Assembly: GCA_030549495.1 (NCBI GenBank)
Contig: JAUIRK010000397.1
Coordinates: 62,001 to 126,000 of the forward strand
From: Nectonema munidae
Lineage: Eukaryota > Nematomorpha > Nectonematoida > Nectonematidae
Direction of reading: 5' to 3'
DNA length: 64,000 nt
The position numbers were made by a program, and so were the translations under genes. The notes below the pieces were generated by a model. It was given only the letters and a program-made list of their open reading frames with translations. It did no database searches and was not told the DNA's origin. Numbering within the stretch: position 1 is the stretch's first letter; each line of letters begins with the position of its first letter. Below, one piece after another: positions 59,501 to 64,000 of the stretch.

Positions 59501-62500
59501 AAATAATAATCTATCTTTCATTAAAGGATGAGCATTGTGCTATTTTGAAACAAATTAGTAAATGTATATGACATATATAGCATATATGTAATTCGCAAAA
59601 TGCAATCAATAAATAGGGCATTGTTGCATTTTGGGTTATGTTGTACTGGAAATGTTGCACTTTACTGCATAAAATACGATTTTCTCCAAAAAAAAATTCG
59701 GACATTAAACATGTACAAATTTTTTGGCAAAGTTGCAGAAAAATCTATTTCTACGTCAAATGACCTTTTTATGGGTAAAGGTCATTTTTTTGATTGACCT
59801 TTTAAAAAAATGTGAAAGACTTACATTGCTTCAATATGATATAAATTAATATCTATTATTACAACGGTTGCAACGATTTTCAGCTTTTAGTATTCTCGAT
59901 TTTGACAAAAATGACCCTTTTGAACCAACTTTGAGGGTTTATATCTCGAGAATCACATGACTTATGAAGTTGAGATTAACATTGTAAAACTTGTCTTAAC
60001 AAGTTCTACAAGTATAGCAATTAAAAAAAATCATAAATGTAGCAAAAAAATTGACAAAACTTGGTTGAATTCACATGGAATTCCTCTCATTGTAAATCGT
60101 TTCTGCGCGGTACTCTACTCAAACAAGAGGCTATTTTTTAAATGAGCTGTCAACGGCATTAAAGGAACACTGCACGTGACCAAAAGTATACTGTTGTGAT
60201 GGGGCCTTGTAACTTTGTGCATGTATTTTTTCACTAAACAGTTTGTAAATTTGGCACCGACAAGTGCTAAATGCTTTAAAATTTAATTTGAAATAAAAGA
60301 GTTTCTATACTTTAGTCATTCACATAACTATCTGGATGCCGTTTTGGGGGGGGGGGGTATACTAATATTATCAAAATATTTTACACATTTTATTAGGGAG
60401 AAAATTTGAAAACGTATGTAAAATAAATGATTAAAATTATATTACAAAGTCTTTTCTTCCTTCTTTTTGCTTTGAAAATCGATCAATGACTTCATCAATT
60501 TTGATTTCTATTTTAAGGTGGACTCCAACCTTAATTTTTCTTGAATAGAATGCTGGGGGGGGGGGGGGGATGCATCCCCCTATCCCCCTCTCGGTCCATC
60601 CCTGCACTGTACTTATATCAGTAGCTCTAAATCAATTTATTAAAAGAATTTCTTAAATTTGGAACAACTGATTTTTACTTTCAAATACAATTTGAAAATA
60701 TCATTGTAACGTTAGACAAAATTAATTGAAACCTTTTCGATTTTAATTGCTCTCTAGCCATGTTTTTCAACATTTCAGAAGTCCCATATCCATTTCGTAG
60801 GGGATCGTAAATTTTCCCCACGAGGTTCCAATGGCGATGTTTGGAAAAATAGGATTAATGCGAATCTGATACTGAATTCTTCCCATTATTATGAAAAGCT
60901 TATTTCTTAGCAAAGATATTTTGTAAGTAAAGCATCACCAAATTCTATCTTCATAAGCAAAAATATATGGAAACAAGCTTTTCTTTCATTTTCAAAATTT
61001 TCACTTGTGAGAGAGTTTGGGAACTGATTGATCCTACCCATTATATGGCAACTGTTTTAGCTCGTATCTAATTATTTTTTCCACTTCTCTAGATACAATC
61101 GGTTGGAGTGTCTTCCTGAATCACTCGCCCAATGCCGCTACATATCCAAATTTAATATCGAAAACAACCAAATCAAAGTCATACCCGTAAGAAAAACCTT
61201 ACACCTATATTGTGACCGGAGTGCAATACATTGTGTCTCCTTAATAGATAGTTGAAAAGAGTATCAGCGCATTATTCTTCTTTATTTTTATGAGAAGTTT
61301 CGAAACGTTTAACTTATAAAAAGAAGTTATAGTCCAAGTACTGATGATGCACGTACTTTTGAATGTTTTTCTCAAATTTCAAAGACAATAGATTCCTTAT
61401 TATTTGTGAAAAGATATTAAACGTTAGTTTCATCATTGAAACATTTCAGTCAATTGAATGAAAATGAAATTAAATATTTTTTAGTTGGTTTTCGAACTCT
61501 TCAATACAATCCAGCATTTCAAAAGTGTTAAGAACTCGCTATTCCTTTGCTTCTCAAAAAATACACTATTTGAAAGCTTACCTACTGATAAATCTTTTTT
61601 TGGTGCGGCAATGACTTTAACTTTTGCACAAATAAGACTTGTCGTTTTTTAGAAGTGCTATTAGAAAACAAAAATTGATCGTATCCCTCCCTTAAATTAT
61701 ATTAAATTTTCTTATACCTCGCGTTAAAACAAAATGCCATTTTAAAGAAGAAATATATTTTTTTATTTAAAAAACTTTTTGTATTAGTTTGACTTTTTCC
61801 TTTGGTTATTTTTTTTTTAAATAATTTCAGATTGTTTTAGCTGAATTAATATATTAATATATAATATAGCTTAATAATATAATTGTCTTTAATTAAAACA
61901 TTTTTCAAATGTGCTTCAGTTCAGTTTTTTTATTTTAAGTTAAAAAATTTCTACTTTTTACTAGTGATGTATCGGATATCCACATCCCCATATGCGGATC
62001 ATCCGCAAAAATTTTTACATCCCCTTTATATCTTCATCCGCGGATTTTTTCATGTTAACATCCTCATCCGCAATTTAAAATCAATTTTTATAAATATCTA
62101 TTGAAACTGTTCGTATTTTTTGTTTTAAAACTTACAAGTATGTCTTTAAATTCTAGTAAAAAATGGTAAGATACTGTAAAATATGAAACAACTTTTTAAA
62201 AATAATTTATATCCGCATAAAAATTTATTTAGGATATCCGCATCCGCTAGGATGTCAAATCAAATATCCGCGGACACCTCTACTTTTTAGAAACAATTAA
62301 TGGTCTACTCGCCAGTTATCCATTAAATGAAAATTCTGTGCTTTGAATTTTTCGAGAATTAATTCAAATGAAATCAAAGGATTCGTTTTTGAAAATCAAC
62401 ATGTGGAAGTGTTAATCTTCGAGGACCAGAATTCTTAATATTAATCATCATCTACTTTCTTTTTCTGTTGAATCTTATTTATTTGACCCGTTTTCGACCG

Positions 62501-63001
62501 ATGTTCCTAAAGGGAACGCAGGCGAACTCTTTCTTTCAATGAAATGGAATGCGAATTGTGAAGTCGCTGCTTTGTTCTCTCGTAAATCGGTTAGAGCAAA
62601 CGATTTTCATTTACTGGTTGGTCTACTTCCCAAATAGCGTTTGAGATGCCACAAAACGAAAGTGATGATGTGTTTTTGTGCGTATTCGAAAATGATTTAC
62701 TGGTGTAAAAAACGATGAAAAAATAATGCTTACAAAACCTAAACTCAAAGTGCACACCTACAATGCCTTTCTTTAAAGTTTATTTAACTTGTCGATATAC
62801 TTACTCGGTTAAAACGAAATAAAGCTAAATGTTATTTCCACTTCCTAATAGTATTCATATTTCTTATTTTAAGCCATGGTTATTTTTCTTTTTAAGCAAA
62901 CTTTGTTATTGGCATTTCAGGCCTTAGAAGGAGTCATTTTATCAAGAAATTTATTAGACTCCTTTCCATCTGGTGGACCAATGCAATTCACAACAGTCTC
63001 T
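42430..63001 (+). CDS. SHOC2: SHOC2 / SUR-8 leucine-rich repeat scaffold (partial, 9 exons, continues past the window)
   Basis: SHOC2 forms a phosphatase complex with MRAS-GTP and PP1C that removes the inhibitory 14-3-3 phosphate from RAF kinases, so it promotes ERK signalling at the plasma membrane (family knowledge). Exons joined by GT-AG and phase: 42430-42570, 44236-44304, 46865-46894, 49563-49748, 51038-51133, 52364-52484, 55542-55650, 61093-61186, 62921-63001. Together they give about 309 residues against roughly 580 in human SHOC2, so nearly half lies downstream. Repeats of the form LxxLxLxxNxLxxLPxxI run in register from about residue 62. Diagnostic stretches include LTELYLYKNRLTQLP, LDLRHNELTHLPESIGKL and GGPMQFTTVS, which align in order with the human protein. 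Introns are 1.2-5.4 kb and full of transposon debris, but no exon is disrupted. Confidence in identity is high; the 5' end is less certain. Confidence 0.93.
43243..43572. mobile_element. MITE with ACTAGAGATGT ends, copy 1
   Basis: Left end actagagatgtgtcagatg, right end acatcgctagta (inverted). Inside, tatccgcggatgtcg and ttgcggatgcggatgttg repeat the CCGCGGAT theme also found at 61962-62285. Located in SHOC2 intron 1. The ends look hAT-like. Confidence 0.6.
44236..44304 (+). CDS. SHOC2: SHOC2 exon 2 (N-terminal cap before LRR1)
   Basis: The 69 nt between acceptor tttag and donor gtaagc encode DLVNKLQKCRLLKETHLDLS followed by NRE. This matches the human segment with KELNKCREEN and RLDLSKRS. 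Phase is 0 at both ends. The exon is too short to stand out as an ORF; it was found by matching the missing segment between exons 1 and 4. Confidence 0.88.
44868..45015 (-). repeat. tRNA-derived SINE
   Basis: It matches 55222-55375 over its whole length (ggcacaattg, atcgaact, gaggaaagtaggct, gggatcgaaccca, taaccaacc). Read on the minus strand, GGTTCGATCC is a B box and ggttggtta sits in the A-box region. Lies in SHOC2 intron 2. Confidence 0.8.
46045..46710 (+). repeat. Dispersed repeat D, copy 2, with ~20 bp minisatellite
   Basis: Shares ttcgcatccatcctta, tactagggctttccattccac and, further right, cgccatagcactaaacta and cttttgaattctt with 28090-28440. Between them, 46440-46575 is an array of a degenerate ~20 bp unit (gaattgcaaaaagaccaaat) absent from copy 1. 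Confidence 0.65.
46865..46894 (+). CDS. SHOC2: SHOC2 exon 3, a 30-nt microexon
   Basis: The acceptor is ttttttttatatag and the donor gtaaac; the 30 nt between them encode ISTLPTSIKD, phase 0 on both sides. Human SHOC2 has IHILPSSIKE at exactly this position, between the RLDLSKRS segment and LTQLTELYLY. Without this exon the first LRR would lack its LPxxI half. The match in length, phase and sequence makes chance unlikely. Confidence 0.88.
47450..47940 (-). pseudogene. LINE C-terminal zinc-knuckle fragment (Jockey-like)
   Basis: Reading the minus strand: PPKIDPTEQNYSLKRDTHLH, then LLREYLHKIDPKTHTNSRCP and LCNQHTHDTHHLFNCPHIHT. The C-x2-C...H-x4-C knuckle with HDTHHLFNCP is the usual C-terminus of Jockey-type retrotransposon RT proteins. 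A one-base shift separates the upstream part. It lies in SHOC2 intron 3, opposite to the gene. Confidence 0.85.
48790..48900. mobile_element. Possible hAT terminus
   Basis: The words aaaccgggacattttt, aaagggacacgaatgtg and ctgtcacggtcaaaccttggc resemble hAT subterminal sequence of the CCGGGAC...GTCCCG kind, as at 37280. Only one end is seen. Confidence 0.3.
49563..49748 (+). CDS. SHOC2: SHOC2 exon 4 (LRRs 1-3)
   Basis: Acceptor tttaag precedes TTG at 49563 and the donor is gtatct at 49749. The 62 codons hold three LRR cores: LTELYLYKNRLTQLP, LQILAISENFLTTLP and LRVLDIRHNKFNE. This is the longest and most conserved exon in the window. There is no ATG at its start because it is internal; it joins exon 3 in phase 0. 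Confidence 0.96.
51038..51133 (+). CDS. SHOC2: SHOC2 exon 5 (LRR 4)
   Basis: Acceptor attttag, donor gtaaag. The 32 codons encode IPDVVFQVTSLTTIYARFNR and then LKVISEKISNLQ, parallel to human [20 protein letters not shown]. Phase is 0 at both ends. The LRR has Y-A-R in place of the usual L-x-L core, which is mildly divergent. Confidence 0.93.
52364..52484 (+). CDS. SHOC2: SHOC2 exon 6 (LRRs 5-6)
   Basis: Acceptor gaatgtag, donor gtaata. It encodes NLANICFRENKLKNLPPAIG followed by KLSKLSCLDVSSNQLTSLPE. It ends with one base of a split codon (phase 1), completed by AA of exon 7 to give Glu. The segment corresponds to the human IRENKIKQLPAEIG region. Confidence 0.94.
52800..53635. other. Homopolymer-run block in SHOC2 intron 6, probable artefact
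   Basis: About 830 bp of T runs with G, C and A runs, starting among words that still look like real DNA and ending sharply at tattattatagagttc. Frames inside encode only poly-Phe/Gly and are not genes. The true intron length is therefore uncertain. Confidence 0.7.
55037..55130 (+). repeat. tRNA-derived SINE, partial, plus strand
   Basis: gcgtgagtatggttggttag and ggtttgatcc (55089-55098) are A- and B-box regions of the same SINE found inverted 90 bp downstream. Part of a head-to-head pair in SHOC2 intron 6. Confidence 0.75.
55222..55375 (-). repeat. tRNA-derived SINE, minus strand
   Basis: The B box reads GGTTCGATCC on the minus strand (55312-55321), with gtaaccaacc as the complement of the A-box region. 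It ends in acgcccc, complementary to the start of the plus-strand copy at 55037. It lies about 170 bp before SHOC2 exon 7. Confidence 0.8.
55542..55650 (+). CDS. SHOC2: SHOC2 exon 7 (LRR 7)
   Basis: Acceptor attatatag, donor gtatgt. It encodes LSDCSELISLDLRHNELTHL and PESIGKLNKLIRLGL, ending in AG of a split Arg codon (phase 2). It matches the human LDLQHNELLDLP and LSRLGLRYNR stretches. The open frame extending upstream to 55409 is intron read-through, not coding. Confidence 0.95.
56473..56790 (+). pseudogene. hAT transposase C-terminal dimerisation domain fragment
   Basis: The frame 56473-56682 encodes GCITFGVSTAVCERVFSNLK and RVFTPTRSACNQERKEAFVL, matching the hAT dimerisation motif (xPxSTAxCERxFSxLKxIxTxxRs...L). 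The stop is TGA at 56680. The element's end, with ccccccttcaacataactctagcgacggg (reverse complement CCCGTCGCTAGAG...), follows at about 56755-56790. The rest of the transposase is absent. Lies in SHOC2 intron 7. Confidence 0.85.
57734..58166 (+). pseudogene. pogo element copy 3: internally deleted, C-terminus only
   Basis: Left end TA-CAGTGAATTCCATTTTTAT (57732 on) is pogo-like. From about 57960 a frame reads ENIDYVNKKEEMASSGRNWL and ends ETKIDDFFTKKFSVLN before TAA at 58164. ETKIDDFF (58116-58139) matches the PIP box except Glu for the leading Gln. No DDE core is present. A right end is not found; instead TACAATGAATTTCGG at 58204 repeats the left end in direct orientation. Confidence 0.6.
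58435..60017. mobile_element. 1.6 kb element with ~400 bp inverted arms
   Basis: Left arm 58435-58836 and right arm about 59627-60017 are reverse complements with drift (tagaacttgttaagacaa; cgagatataaa / tttatatctcgag; aaaggtcatttgacgtagaaa). A 14 bp direct repeat CAATTAAAAAAAAT flanks the element (58421-58434 and 60018-60031). The centre carries a broken coding fragment at 59127-59388. Long arms and a long flanking duplication do not fit Tc1, hAT or piggyBac; a Mutator-like or other superfamily is possible. Lies in SHOC2 intron 7. Confidence 0.7.
59127..59388 (+). pseudogene. Transposon-borne fragment with Tudor-like WxxG domain
   Basis: Frame 1 reads RNTKIHCLKAIKLKWAYNRL and then GDWKESPLFDKIRFYK; a one-base shift leads to LALYDKQWWYPGCVIEV and LLTFLHPYGPANSFYI, ending at TAA. 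The pattern xYDxxWYxGxVxEV...xFxHPxGPAxSFxW recurs in uncharacterised arthropod transposon proteins. Upstream ttttgtag could be an acceptor. Function is unknown; a small beta-barrel (Tudor/SH3-like) is a guess from the pattern. Confidence 0.55.
60340..60610. mobile_element. Possible MITE with G-run ends
   Basis: gggggggggggtatac at 60345 and ctgggggggg...gatgcatccccc at 60552-60600 bracket AT-rich DNA. The inner part of the second block is self-complementary. The boundaries are unclear. Confidence 0.3.
61093..61186 (+). CDS. SHOC2: SHOC2 exon 8 (LRR 8)
   Basis: Acceptor cttctctag, donor gtaaga. The first base completes Arg, then YNRLECLPESLAQCRYISKF and NIENNQIKVIP. It parallels human [20 protein letters not shown]. 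Phase 2 to phase 0. The 5.4 kb intron before it is the longest in the window and the most transposon-laden. Confidence 0.94.
61962..62285. mobile_element. MITE with CTAGTGATGT ends, copy 2
   Basis: Left ctagtgatgtatcggatatcc, right atatccgcggacacctctac, with internal atccgcaaaaattttt, atccgcggatttttt and cgcatccgc words. Same family as 43243-43572, here in SHOC2 intron 8. Confidence 0.6.
62921..63001 (+). CDS. SHOC2: SHOC2 exon 9 (LRR 9), last exon visible
   Basis: Acceptor ggcatttcag, donor gtaagt. The 27 codons encode ALEGVILSRNLLDSFPSGGP and MQFTTVS, matching the human [20 protein letters not shown] region. Phase is 0. No exon for the next human segment (SLNMEHNRINKIP) is recognisable in 63002-64000, so the rest lies beyond the edge. 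Confidence 0.94.
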
Positions 63002-63539
63002 GTAAGTTTTTCTTTTAAATTTAAACAAAATTTGATACCACCTCTTATTTAGAATCTTGAAGTGTTTACATTCAAGCTTTTACCGCATTTATACCTTTTT
63101 ATTATTGTATGAAATGCGCCATTTTATTTTTTGCTTAAAATTGAAACCCTTACCATGGAGTAGATTCATTTTTGTTACTTTTTTATTTCCTCGCAATTCT
63201 GCAAAGTAATGTTTTGCAGCTAAGATATTAATGTCTTATCAATTCTGGCATAATTAAGATATGGTATATCCCTTATACGATACATTTTTTTTAACCTCAT
63301 CAGATTATAAGGATAAAATGTAGACAAAAACTTTGGAAATTTTTCTGGAAAAGTTATAGGAATATCAAGTGCTCTCATCTCTAAATACTTTTGTAACCAA
63401 ATTTTTTTCTCTAATATATAACAAAAACACAATATTGAAAAAAATATTTTTATTTCACATTATAAAAATTGTTAAACCAAATTTTTTTTGAAATAAATAA
63501 AAAAAAACAAAATATAAAAATAGAAATAATTTTATTTCA

Positions 63540-64000
63540 CATTTTCAACACAACAAGCAATGAATATTTTTTCGGCTGATGAATGATTTGTTCAAACAAT
63601 TTTTCCACAGCTTTGACAAAAGGTACGAGTGGATTTCCTGGAAAAGTTACATTTCTTTGGTTTGATTGAAATTGCTTGTTTTTCGCTTTCATTTTTTTCA
63701 CACCAAATAGTTCAATGCAACACTTTGTATCCTTCAACAAGCGACTATTATGGATTTTTTTTCATGATTTCTTCACTGGAAGATTTTTTAGGAAAAGTTA
63801 CGCGACTTTGTTTAACCATTTTTTTCGCAATCGCAAAGCTATTAAAGCATGCAACGTCTATAATATTATAAAACACAAACATTGGTCAACGAACATTTTT
63901 TCTTCTGAAAGTAAATTCTTCGATGTTCTCATCTAATTGATCAACACTTCCTTTAGTATTATTATAAATATTGAGAGTGTCTGGTAGAGAAGGTGGAAGT
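63540..64000 (-). pseudogene. piggyBac-like transposase, C-terminal part, decayed
   Basis: Reading leftwards from 64000: LPDTLNIYNNTKGSVDQLDE, then FTFRRKNVR*PMFVFYNIID and VACFNSFAIAKK. This is the piggyBac signature YNxTKGxVDxLD...RRW-P-M-x-x-FYNxxDxxxxNxF. The two Asp at 63940-63942 and 63931-63933 correspond to the third catalytic Asp region. The expected Trp is a stop (TGA at 63896-63898), and a frameshift in an A run near 63750 leads to the frame 63537-63740 (KDTKCCIELFGVKK...). The N-terminal part lies beyond the window. Lies in SHOC2 intron 9, antisense. Confidence 0.85.

Noticed and set aside
63054-63110. Candidate tenth SHOC2 exon after ttatttag
   Set aside because: The translation NLEVFTFKLLPHLY does not match the expected SLNMEHNRINKIP segment, and the intron would be only about 52 bp.
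63220-63432. 70-codon minus-strand frame with IPITFPEKFPKF, near the piggyBac remnant
   Set aside because: It is on the right strand, but I could not match it to the piggyBac C-terminus. It might be a continuation, but the evidence is insufficient.

Overview
The window reads as AT-rich, intron-rich animal nuclear DNA, most likely from an arthropod; a copepod is possible but that is a guess from base composition and repeat content. The one host gene I can support is a plus-strand orthologue of SHOC2 (SUR-8/SOC-2), the leucine-rich-repeat scaffold of the RAS-RAF pathway. Nine exons can be joined by splice sites and phase from 42430 to 63001. They encode about 309 residues, and the gene runs off the right edge. 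One exon, at 46865-46894, is only 30 nt long.

Almost everything else is transposable-element debris. From left to right: a decayed pogo/Tigger transposase (422-2092); copies of a TTAA-flanked piggyBac-like non-autonomous element built from two different ~150 bp tandem arrays (2093-2985, 3964-9716, 19570-22974 and 34015-34778); a Jockey/R1-type reverse transcriptase fragment (2990-3330); CR1-like LINE fragments on the plus strand (18100-23280, split by the TTAA element) and minus strand (25135-27290); a second pogo transposase (29011-31930); a broken hAT element (34779-37320, minus); and a 124 bp TTAA miniature element (38359-38482).

SHOC2 introns hold a LINE C-terminal zinc-knuckle fragment, tRNA-derived SINEs, a hAT dimerisation-domain fragment, a third pogo remnant, a 1.6 kb element with ~400 bp inverted arms (58435-60017), and MITEs. 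The right edge carries the C-terminal part of a decayed piggyBac transposase on the minus strand (63540-64000). It is the only coding remnant here from the superfamily that could have moved the TTAA elements.

Four blocks (about 16240-18050, 29160-29655, 36190-36500 and 52800-53635) consist of long homopolymer runs of all four bases and look like uncorrected long-read sequence rather than biology. ORFs inside them should be ignored. No tRNA or rRNA gene, CRISPR array or bacterial-type operon is visible. The remaining long stretches are AT-rich and unassigned.
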